Source of the DNA: Pararge aegeria
Lineage: Eukaryota > Arthropoda > Insecta > Lepidoptera > Nymphalidae
Assembly: GCF_905163445.1 (NCBI RefSeq)
Contig: NC_053200.1
Location: forward strand, 496,001-560,000
Reading direction: 5' to 3'
DNA: 64,000 nucleotides
Shown: positions 46,919 through 56,343 of the stretch, piece by piece
How positions within the stretch are numbered: position 1 is the first letter of the stretch
Layout: each line of letters starts with the position of its first letter
Position numbers and translations under genes: made by a program
Notes under the pieces: generated by a model
Databases searched by the model: none
Seen by the model: the letters and a program-made list of their open reading frames with translations, nothing else
What the model was told of the DNA's origin: nothing

Positions 46919-47134
46919 CGTTTATGCAAGTTTAGTACGACTTGTATACAGCAGCCGAGAGTCGTTTATGCAAGATTAGTACGACTCGTATACAGCATGC
47001 GAGTGTCGTTTATGCAAGTTTAGTACGACTCGTATACAGGATGCGAGTGTCGTTTATGCAAGTATAGTACGTCTCGTATACAAGTAGCAAGTTTCTTTTA
47101 TGCAAATTTATTATGTCTCGAATAGACGTCGCAT
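46919..47134. repeat. 44-bp minisatellite, about five copies
   Basis: The word CGTTTATGCAAG begins at 46919, 46963, 47007 and 47051, and a diverged copy begins at 47095, always 44 bp apart. Each unit contains TTTAGTACGACTCGTATACA and a GCGAGTGT-type junction. The last copy is the most diverged, as expected at an array edge. Confidence 0.92.
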
Positions 47135-47152
47135 TTAAACCGAGCTATTATT

Positions 47153-47280
47153 GTGAGGTAGTGATATTTTAATTGATTAAAATGCATATTATTTCGATAA
47201 GTTAGAGGTGCTGGGATTCGAACTCGGCCCCCTGAAAGTGAAGTCGAAGTCTTACCCATTGAGCTATGACCGCATTGACT
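47153..47280 (-). mobile_element. SINE family A head (inverted)
   Basis: GTGATATTTTAATTGATTAA, then the complement of a tRNA-like head with B box (TGGGATTCGAACTCGGCC) and A box (CCATTGAGCTATGACCGC). It directly follows the minisatellite. Confidence 0.75.
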
Positions 47281-47554
47281 CGGCCCATTATCACTTTGAA
47301 ATTATTGAGAAACATCTCAAAGATTTCATTAGGTAATCCCTATAGGTAAACGGTAAAAAAGAAAAATCGCGATTTTCAATAAGACTACTTTGTTTGGTAT
47401 ACAAAGGAGCTGAATGTATAAAAAGTTTAAACAATAAAAACATCAAACGCTTGCGTCTACTAGCGACATCTGTCGATGATTGACAAATATAGTAAGAATG
47501 TTTCGAGAAGAAAAGTTTACAAAGTTGGCGAAACAGTAAGTGCAATTTGGCAGG

Positions 47555-47655
47555 TCGCGGCGTCGCGGGCGAGGTTTGCCCCGGGAGTGAGGCGCGGGGC
47601 GGGCGGGCAGACTCGCGCCCGGGCAACTTCAGAATTTCAATTTGAGCGCGGTTTG
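47555..47655. other. GC-rich island
   Basis: A ~100-bp stretch of GGTCGCGGCGTCGCGGGCG / GGCGCGGGGCGGGCGGGCAG type in AT-rich surroundings. Overlapping open frames on both strands are a composition effect. Function is unknown; it could be a promoter-proximal element. Confidence 0.4.
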
Positions 47656-47740
47656 CCGGAGCTTGCTTCAGTTGCGGGTTAATGATTGGAACGGTAATAC
47701 AAATACCTAGGATTACAATTCGAAGCGTGAAGAAGTAGTA

Positions 47741-47855
47741 CAGCTTTCTGTGACAAAGCTCGTCCGGGGGAAATATTCTCACCCTGCTTATTTCTGCCGC
47801 TCAGCAATGGTTTACTTTTACAATCAGGTAGGCGATCTGTTTGGTTTGACTATTA
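47741..47855 (+). repeat. Repeat family E fragment
   Basis: TGACAAAGCTCGTCCGGGGG, CCTGCTTATTTCTGCCGCTC and ATGGTTTACTTTTACAATCA match the start and end of the copies at 33220 and 59635; the middle is deleted. Confidence 0.55.
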
Positions 47856-48357
47856 TTACTTTCAAACCATGACAAAATGACATTTAAAAAATACCAAATT
47901 GTTGCAAGCATATACTAATAACAGTCACAGTCGTTAATTAAAATACAAGCGGAAAGCGTACCAAATTCGAAAATCATTAAATCGTTTATTTCATAAATCC
48001 AAGTCGACTGCGCCTCGTCTTACGGAAGGCTCAACAGACTCAACTTCTAGTATTCAGTCCGCTTATTTAATTTAGTTAAAGTAGTTGGGTTTTTTAACCC
48101 GAAATGTTAAACAGCAACAGAATTCTTTGTTTAAAAAGGCTTTCTTACCACCCCTTCATATTTTATTATACCCTTTTACAAGCGGGTATTAATAAAGATA
48201 AAAAGGTCCGTAACGAGGTGACAGTCGACACGGACTCCATCTTTTAATTACGGACTTTACTCCGCCGGCGCGCGAAAGCCTATCTACATTTAATTTCGAC
48301 ATCCGCTTGACGTAACTGTTCTTTTGGGTATTTATATATTTCTCTCAGCTCGTTGCT

Positions 48358-48432
48358 TTTGCCAGTTGGTATAGTAGTTAACATGTTTGGCTCCATATTA
48401 TGATATCAAGGGTTCGATTCCCAGGTCTGTAT
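48358..48432 (+). mobile_element. tRNA-like SINE head
   Basis: GCCAGTTGGTATAGTAGTTA (A-box region) and GGGTTCGATTCCCAGGTCTG (B box) about 50 bp apart. There is no body match to families A-C; the tRNA fold is imperfect, so it is not called a functional tRNA. Confidence 0.55.
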
Positions 48433-49267
48433 ACGAGATATAATCTTGTAGCATGTAGCATGTCGGAAAGGACGTTAACACCTGAACCGGTATCTGTTAT
48501 TTTAGTGACATAATACGTGACTGATATTATTATCATATTGAAGCACGCCTAGCTGCATTGAAGCAGCGGGCCGAGCCTTGCTTTTAACTCCTCTCTTTTA
48601 TCCATCCTCCGTCGGATATTGAAATATTACAATGAGAGGATGACATTAATAATAAATTTCCTCTCTTAGTATTAGTGCGTATACGCCACGCATTTACTTA
48701 TTTCCAGGGTACATGAAAATAGCGCGAATTCCAAGGAGCAAAAATATAACTTTCTTTGCAAACATACAAAAAAAGCCTACTGTTGTATAACATATAGATG
48801 GCGATAAATACGAAGAAAAAGTAAAAGTCTGTTATTGCGCTGCCCATAAACAAAAAGGAGGACAATAAATTGTGTCGAGGAACACGGAAAGGGAAGGCGC
48901 AAGTAAATGTGATCGACATAAATATCTCTCTGCGAGCCGGCCCCCCACCGCCAACGATCTTTGCTTGTTCTTCCTCAATCCTTAGCACATTGACAGTATT
49001 TACGAGAAAATCCAAACTAAAGCCAGACTGCACTGCTCTCAAAATATATCCACGAACGAATCGCACCCCACCTAATTCTTCAAATCTATACCAATTCGTA
49101 GTTGTTCAATTGGCGGTTTCCCATTAACTGCAAATTCGTCAAGACTGAAGTATGCAATCGTAGGTGCAATACCAATGATTCGCTTGAAACAATATAAACC
49201 AGCCCAATTGTCTCCATTTCAACCAACTAGTTCGTATTGAAGCAAGTAAGTCAGTGTAGTAAGTCTA

Positions 49268-49366
49268 ATTATCATCCTAATCTTCAACCCATTAACGGCC
49301 CATTACAGGGCCCCGGTCTCCACAATGAGAAAGGTTTCGGCCTTAGTCTCCCACCGGTGGACTAAT
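49268..49366 (-). mobile_element. SINE family A tail
   Basis: TATCATCCTAATCTTCAACC, GGCCCATTACAGGGCCCCGG and CACAATGAGAAAGG, family A tail in inverted orientation. Confidence 0.6.
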
Positions 49367-50066
49367 ATAAGACTAAATATAAAATACAAATATTTTACAT
49401 CTCAAATAGATGTACAAAGTAACACCGATATGAAATGTAGATTCTACTGAGAGCAAGTAGACAACAAACTCACCAGTTGTATTTTCAAACGATCGAGTTG
49501 CTCTGTATCTCTCGTATAAGAGAAAGGAACCCTGTACCCAGTAGTAGGACGTTACTTAAACGAAATATGATGGAACCTACATATAAACTAGATATAGACA
49601 AACATATAAAGAGTCAGGTAAAAAATATATAACAAAAGTATTATTTGTAACATTTTAATCAATAGAACATAATTAGAACGTTTGAGAACGTTTGTGAGCA
49701 AAACGATTTAATTTTCCACTCTCTTCGCCGCCGTAGCTGCCGCCAAACGATTCCGTAGATTGTCGTAGCGTTTATTTGCGGCGAGTAAGTCGTATTTGCT
49801 GTCCACTAGACCGCTAGCTACTAGTGATGGATTCATTTACAATCGCATTCGTTCTTAGCACACTAAACCTAACTTAGCATTTAGCAAAGTGCTTTTGTAA
49901 AATTGTGTGATTGCGATATATTTCTTCGATAGCAGTAATTCGACGTACGTTTTTTTTTATTTACCTATGTTTCGCTACATTCATCTCAACGAATTATAGT
50001 ATATATAGTATATATAGTATAGTATATTCGGTTGCAGCGAAATATTTAACAGTTAGTAATTCAGCA

Positions 50067-50153
50067 CTAGATGTTGCCCGCGTCCGTCGTCCGCGTTCAT
50101 TACGGTTTATTTCACAAATCCCGTTTGTTTCACATTTTTAATATCAGTAAGGA
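50067..50153 (-). mobile_element. Very short Helitron (87 bp)
   Basis: CTAGATGTTGCCCGCGTCCG at one end, ACAAATCCCGTTTG inside, and AATATCAGTAAGGA then T at the other. Both ends are kept while most of the body is deleted; a flanking A and T fit Helitron insertion. Confidence 0.65.
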
Positions 50154-50844
50154 TAAGCATTATTAGTAGTGGTATGGGTTTAGACATAAGCATAGAACTA
50201 GCAGCTGAGCAACATACAACACGATAAAACACACACTAATAAAATAGCATTAATTGCCATCGCTTGGCACTGGCCGCTGGTCTCTAGGCCGCAGCTCCAC
50301 AAGTGACTTGTAGCAATCGATAACCGCTTCCGGTTCGATGAGCTTAAAGCTCCGGCTGTAAATTACTTGGATTTTAGTTGCCGGGAGGAGCGAGGGGGAG
50401 GGGTGGCCTTGAGTTTGAGGTTCGGACTCGAGACAATATAGGAATCTCGAATTTCGTACGATGCCACTTACAACTAGGTTAGTTTAGGAGCTCAGTAAAC
50501 TGCCAAATCTATCGATTTAAATGAACACTATCGACCTGCCCCGACTTTTGATGAGTGCATGCAAATGTGTTTGGACTTTTGGAGGTATCATTCATATTAT
50601 GATTTAATGGGATAGGAAATACTTAATACCGTATTGTTTTAAGTAGCTCGGTTTGTGTATCTTCTAAAGAAAAACATGGTTTATGGATAAAAATATTCTC
50701 TCTCTACGATAATATGCATGTTTAATACATATTAACCTCCCTCGTGGCTCCATTCGAGCGTAGCTTAGCATGTGCCATGCATTAGTAATACAATACATAG
50801 CGCTGATTTTCAGCTGGAACCCGAGTGACGTCAAAGTAAATATT

Positions 50845-51094
50845 TACTACTATTATAAAAGCAAAACGTTGGATGGATGTTTTTACTTTTTAATTTATTT
50901 ATTACTCCATAAAGACTAATTCATAAGCCGGGAACCTAACGATTTCCGCGGGTTTCTTAAAAACCTCTAATAAACCTCTGTTTATTACGGCAACAACTAG
51001 TAAATGAATAAGTAAAGCAACACGATACAAAATAATGGAATAAACAAGTACAAATGAATGGCACGACACGAGTGAAACCGCGGGGTACAACTAG
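50845..51094 (+). mobile_element. Helitron-like element, plus orientation
   Basis: Starts TACTATTATAAAAGCAAAAC with GTTGGATGGATGTTTTTA, contains GATTTCCGCGGGTTTCTTAA, and ends ACCGCGGGGTACAACTAG then T. Ends and internal order fit the family, though diverged. Confidence 0.55.
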
Positions 51095-51125
51095 TTCTCA
51101 ATTTATCAACTTGGCCAGCTTTGTG

Positions 51126-51392
51126 TCTACGGCCTAAACCCTCCTTATTGTGAGAGGAGACTCGCATGGCCAGGAGACAATTAAATCTAACGATAAAATT
51201 TTATCTTCTCCCATAGTTTTATCAACTCTCAGAGCACTATATTGTGTAATTATAACCGGGGTAAACTTCTCCTGTTCCATAATCCCGTGCTATGGCAGGT
51301 GGACACGTTAATTATATCCCTTGTATAATTTGTATCTCCTGCCCGTGCTAGCCCTGCTGTAGTGGGCCAGTGATAATGAAGATGATGATGAC
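51126..51392 (+). mobile_element. SINE family A tail split by a MITE
   Basis: ACGGCCTAAACCCTCCTTAT, TGTGAGAGGAGAC on the left and GTAGTGGGCCAGTGATAATG with AAGATGATGATGA on the right are continuous in family A (see 5240-5310), but are separated here by about 190 bp of MITE. Confidence 0.7.
51161..51352 (+). mobile_element. MITE with CAGGAGAC/GCTAGC ends, inside a SINE
   Basis: CATGGCCAGGAGACAATTAA at the left, TCTTCTCCCATAGTTTTATC inside, GGCAGGTGGACACGTTAATT, and TCTCCTGCCCGTGCTAGC at the right. Same family as 21301 and 39456. Confidence 0.7.
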
Positions 51393-53053
51393 TTTAATAC
51401 TCGATGATGCCCGCCAACACACGCAGGGACACACGGTGGGCTTAAGCTGTTTAACGTACTCTTTAATAATTGTCAGCCGGGATGTGCTTTGTGGCTTCGA
51501 TATTGAGATGATTGTATTTAATAATATGTACATACCGTTAAAAACAACCCTTTTTAGATTACACTATTGTCGGATAAATAATTCAACTTGTTCGTTAAAC
51601 AGATTTAAATGACACAATTGCAGTGATAGATTTTAATTCAGTATCCCGCTAAAAGCGCGAAAATAGAGACGGAATATAAAAGTTTCCAGAAGTTTCAAAT
51701 GTTTATACCTACTATAAAGCGTGAAAACTGAAAATAATGAAGCGGTTTTAAAATGCAAATCACTTGCCTCCAATTTCTCAGCGACTGATCAAATCAACAG
51801 TCCACTGAAATTTCGAACGAATTGTTGTGTGCAAAGATCGGTCATGGCGACAAAGATAAGAGTGGGATAAACAGTGCCATCTATTGGCTACTTGAATAAA
51901 GATATATTTCTCTTTTACTTGGTTATTACTAAGGTTATTACCACTGACTTCTATTATTACCTGGATAAGTTTTTGTCTAAGAAACTAAGATTGGAATTTC
52001 TGAAACCACTATATCATTTGTTCAAAAACACTGATAAATGGCGCTTCAAATGAGGACTATATTTAGGCGGTTATTATTATAGGAACAGCCAATCCAGTGC
52101 TAATGGTAGAAGTTATTACGGTAAGGATAATCCGAATGATCATTCTGATAATAATTTTTTCGATCGTTAAATAACTGACCTAAATATACGAACGGTCTAT
52201 ATCTAGAATAGGTCCCAGCCTGCCTGGAAATTGTTATATTTGAACAAAAATATTTAAGCATCAAACTTTAGCACAGATAAGCGTTCCAGAAACTGAGTTT
52301 GAGATTGTTAATGCTCGCTCAGTGTTTGAGTTTTTATCGGGAGAGTTAAATAGAATCGAATCTTGATTTGAAACGTTTTATTGATGATTGCGAATTTCGG
52401 AGATTAACTTTTATCGGTTTATAAATTGAGTTTATTTAGATACTTTCTTATACTCAGGATTAAGTTTCCGAAATAGATCACTTAACCAGAAAAAGGGGGA
52501 AGCAGCCATCTACTAAAATTGTGTATGAGACTGCGGAATAAAGTCGTTTTCGCATAACAAACTCTGTATCGTCATATGGACCTAATGACACCGGTTTCAG
52601 AGTCACAAATCCTGTACTTCTTCCAGTACTTACAATCTCGAAAACGGCTCCTCGATTGCGAGCGAGCAATCTTTTATTAAGGCTACTGATTTAAAGCATC
52701 ATCTCAAAACAATAATTTCCGAGCTCAGTGGGACCACTTTTATATTATATCTATTCCATTCTAAATTCCCCACAAAGCCACCTCAACGGCTAAGCCCTGA
52801 AAGGTTAATAGCAATAATAACACTGCACTAATAATTTATGTGCTAAAAACCAAATCGCAGCTAACTAAACTCAGTAAATACACAATTAATGGTGGTGCTA
52901 ACTAATGTCGGCTTTTGGCTGTGGTGCGTTGCATTGAAATGCTAAATTCCCTAATAAATTGCCGTAGCTTTGCGTACTCATAAAGGCTAATAATGAATGA
53001 ACGCCGGACATCGCTCAAACCCATACGTCATTTCCGCGATATTGGATTGGTTA

Positions 53054-53061
53054 TGACGTCA
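53054..53061. promoter_or_regulatory. CRE-type palindrome TGACGTCA
   Basis: A perfect TGACGTCA octamer, the consensus CREB/ATF site. It is isolated and unsupported by a nearby gene, so a regulatory role is only possible. Confidence 0.3.
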
Positions 53062-53434
53062 TACATTCCGTGACAAATGCAATGTTAAGAACGAACGCAA
53101 GTACGCATTTGGGTTTACAGTGTGATAGTCGAGTCTACGCGGCATCATATCGGAGCTAAATATCGCTCCGCCGATAGTAGTAACTAATTAGCTTAGCACC
53201 GGGCCAGACCAGAGTCAATTTACAATTTACGAACTTACACTAAGTAGGGTCGTCCTAATAGATTGTCTGTGCCTAGTGTGCCGTGTCGTAATTGAAAATC
53301 GCGTGATGTAATATCGTTTGTCCTATCCACTGCCTTTAAATTAAAATTTGTTACTTCATATTTTGCTTTGCAATAAATACCTCATTCTAGCTATCTATCT
53401 ATTCCACTACTGAGCACAGTCACTTCTCTCATAG

Positions 53435-53692
53435 CAGTGAAGGTTTTAGAGTAAAGACCAACCACGCTGCTCCAATGCGCGTTGGTGGGCTTCAACGACT
53501 ATTATCACAAATAAGTTGCTCTCTGAGGCACTGGGATTAACTACACCAATTTCATTACTCCTGGCTGGTATTTGAAATGCTTTTAAATAAAAAACACGAT
53601 ACCTTACAATTTTTGGCCCGACTCGGGATTCGAACCTAGACCCTAGTGTTCTGTAGTTAAAAATGCTAACCACTAGACCAACTAGGCAGTCA
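53435..53692 (-). mobile_element. tRNA-derived SINE (family D), inverted
   Basis: Inverted head with the complement of B box (GGGATTCGAACCTAGACCC) and A box (AACCACTAGACCAACTAGGC), then GGTATTTGAAATGC and a distal CCACGCTGCTCCAATGCGCG block. A tRNA-like fold with a long shared-style body suggests a SINE distinct from A-C. Confidence 0.65.
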
Positions 53693-54142
53693 ATATTCTA
53701 TTTACATACAGTAAATCTATACTTATGATAAAACTGTAACGTGCCGAAATCTGTACATTAAAGATAGCTTGAAAATGTTTGTACATCAATCTCTAATCGA
53801 TACTGAAACCATAAATATAGTCACGCTTAAATGCTGAAGGTACTGAATGACTTCAAATGTAACTTTGAGGTAGGTAGTACATTGGATACTGTTTATCCCG
53901 GAATTCCGCACAGTTTCACACTAAGTATATCTCTGTCACACGATTTCACACTATTACTCTGTCAATTAATGTAAACCGATTTAACTTTTTTTCTGTACCT
54001 ACCTACCGAATAGGTTTATTTATCAGTTTAGTTTTATCCAAATTTCGTGTAGACCTAATGAATATGATTGGAAATAGAGGACAGAACTCCTCAGCGGACA
54101 GCTGCAAACCCCTCACTTAAAGACTTAACTACATTGAATACA

Positions 54143-54331
54143 CTAGCTGTTGCCCGCGGCTTCGTACGACCCGTAAATTTTCCCGGAATAGTAAGCAGAA
54201 TTTGTGTTAATCCAGGGTATAATCTATCTCCATTCCATTAAATAGTTTCAGTAATATTTGCGTGAAAGATTAACAAACATCCATCTATCCATCCATCAAT
54301 ACAAACATTCGCATTTATAATATTAGTAGGA
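54143..54331 (-). mobile_element. Helitron, 189 bp, both termini clear
   Basis: CTAGCTGTTGCCCGCGGCTT at one end and CATTCGCATTTATAATATTA ending GTAGGA at the other. Flanks are A and T; read on the minus strand this is A|TC...CTAG|T, the classic Helitron end structure and target. It lies 50 bp from the Harbinger element. Confidence 0.82.
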
Positions 54332-54394
54332 TATTATAGTGTTGCCAATTTCATGCGGATTTTACTACTAGGACTCATTTATGGCGCATCCACA

Positions 54395-54480
54395 CATGCC
54401 CGGCGGCACGGCCGGCGGCATGCATCTTTTACCTGCGGCACGCGCGGCTTTTGGTGCCGGCGGCAGTTTGCTTGCGGCTT
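54395..54480. repeat. Left subterminal GC-rich motif array of the Harbinger element
   Basis: CCGGCGGCA-type words occur three times (CCCGGCGGCAC, GCCGGCGGCATG, TGCCGGCGGCAG), along with related GCGGCACGCGCGGC. A matching array lies at the other end (58262-58350). Subterminal repeats are binding sites for the accessory protein in studied Harbinger elements; here that is inference. Confidence 0.7.
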
Positions 54481-54523
54481 CGATACGGAGTGGTAGTGTT
54501 GTCGTATTCATTTAAATAACAAA

Positions 54524-56137
54524 ATGACAGAATTTAACTGGGATGATAGTGCTGTACTTTTATTAATAGAAAAGTATCAAGAAAATGAACTATTGTGGAA
54601 CCCAAGGCATATGGATTTCAAGAATCGCAACAAAAGAAACGATGCTGTTAGGGATATTGCTTCTGTGTTCAACATAGCATCAACAGAAATTGAGAGAAAA
54701 CTGAAGAATTTATCTAGCCATTATTTTCGAGAAAAACGCAAATTTGAAGAATCTAAAAGGAGTGGATCTGGACGGGATGATGTTCAATTGCCGAAATGGT
54801 TTGCTTATAAGGCGTTATCATTTCTTAATGACAAGAATGCACCGGTACCGACTCTGAACAGCCACACACCTAGTGTAAGTACCCATCAAATTCTTATAAT
54901 TACCTAAGTAGACTAGTTGGTCGACCATAATAAATTTAAAATACATATTTCATTATGCAATATTTTCGTTAATAGGGGTAGGTACAAAGTTTTTGCTTCG
55001 CGTATTAATATTTTAGATACCTACTACCTACAACCCGGTAACAATACATAATACCACGGAGCGCGGGCGAGCATACTCTCGTTTTTGACCTTATGTAGTC
55101 GGCATAACACTTACCGAAAGCGAAGTATTCGGGAATAAGCGCTCGTGAAGAGTGTACAGGGTTACTGGTGAGACATTTGCAATACTTGAGGACGTGATAT
55201 ATGGCCAACTAGCTGATGCCCGCGACTTCGTTCGCGTGGATTAAGTTTTTAAAATCCCTTGGGAACTCTTTGATTTTCCGGGATAAAAAGTAGCCTATGT
55301 CACTCTCCAGGACCTTAACTATCCCCATGCAAAAAATCATGTCGATCCGTAGCTCTGTTGCGGCGTGATTCAAGGACAAACCAACAAACACACTTTCGCA
55401 TTTATAATATTAGTATATATTAGTATGAAGTATGAAGTATGATATGTAAGATGAAAAAAAATATATAAAGAAATAATATCAATTATTTACTGAGTAAATG
55501 TAGCTTAAACTTACATAATTATTTGTATACACTATACATACATGTTATGTTTATAAGCTTGGTTTTTATTTAATATTTACATACTGATAGGATATATTCA
55601 AAATATAGTATTGAAGCTTGTTTGCAATTATTTATAAGATTTCCTTTTTATTTTCAGTCTTCTCAAGATAATATCACTCCCCAGACTACGCTACCTTCGA
55701 CAAGGACTTCACGAAAGCGAAATATAGAGAGAGAACCTGAAGTTGATGAAGCTTTGCAATTACTGAGGGAGATCACGTCTAATGCAAGGCAACGCGATGA
55801 TGCTGCTATATTTGCAGACTATATAAGTAGCAAGTTGAGGAAGATGGATCATTACACGATGTGTACAGTACAACATCAAATCCAGAATATTATCTATGAA
55901 GCAGAAATGAGAATGGGTTCGATGAATTTTGATACTAGTAATACTACTCAGCCTCTTCGTTATCAAAATGTTCGTCCAGGATACTTCACCGGCCAACCTA
56001 CAACGTTAGCAATGTCACCGTCGCCCTCAACTTCGCGCTCTTACTCTGTTCAATCAGACTATGAAATGCAAAATAGCCCAGATGTCAATACAAGTGACAG
56101 TCTGTTACAAGTCTTGGAAAATAATTTAACCAAATAA
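54524..56137 (+). CDS. Harbinger accessory protein with MADF domain (two exons)
   Basis: Exon 1 54524-54874 and exon 2 55658-56137, with donor AGT|GTAAGT and acceptor TTTTCAG|TCT, both phase 0, give 276 residues. Residues about 12-103 form a MADF (Myb/SANT-like) DNA-binding domain with the pattern LLIEKYQENELLWNPRHMDF ... IERKLKNLSSHYFREKRK ... LPKWFAYKALSFL. The C-terminal half has FADYISSKLRKMDHYTMCTV and VQHQIQNIIYEAE, resembling the BESS-type interaction segment that often accompanies MADF. In PIF/Harbinger transposons such a protein imports the transposase into the nucleus and binds subterminal DNA. Its intron (783 bp) holds a Helitron. No stop or frameshift is seen. Confidence 0.88.
55209..55416 (-). 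mobile_element. Helitron inside the MADF gene intron
   Basis: CTAGCTGATGCCCGCGACTT at one end; AAATCCCTTGGGAACTCTTT, CCGGGATAAAAAGTAGCC and CACTTTCGCATTTATAATAT near the other. The longest uninterrupted copy in the window; others are aligned to it here. Confidence 0.8.
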
Positions 56138-56250
56138 TTTAACCGAAAATAGTGTAATAGATTAAAATAAGGTTACATATTAAAATGACGAAAAACGCAA
56201 TGCCTTTACTTAAAACTAAAATAAATGTTTATATTTTCGGTTAAATTATT
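56133..56250. repeat. Inverted repeat between the convergent Harbinger genes
   Basis: AATAATTTAACCGAAAATA (56133-56151) is exactly reverse-complemented at 56232-56250. It sits just past the MADF stop codon and upstream of the transposase stop, where the two transcripts must end. Poly(A)-type signals AATAAA lie at about 56258 and 56300 for the plus gene, and TTTATT near 56328 for the minus gene. Confidence 0.7.
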
Positions 56251-56343
56251 TTATTTTAATAAAAGCTTAAAATTATTGATACATGTTTCTGATTCCTAAA
56301 TAAAACAATTATTTGAATAATCATATTTTATTTCTTTCAAACA

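Noticed and set aside
46919..47134. Regular repeats with fixed period, considered as a CRISPR array
   Set aside because: Units are contiguous 44-bp copies without unique spacers, in a eukaryotic genome; it is a minisatellite.
47291..47782. 163-codon minus-strand frame
   Set aside because: Spans a GC-rich island and low-complexity DNA with no domain or consistent codon use.
48698..49127. Overlapping open frames on both strands (122 and 85 codons)
   Set aside because: Neither shows a family motif; the minus frame is only hydrophobic low-complexity wording.
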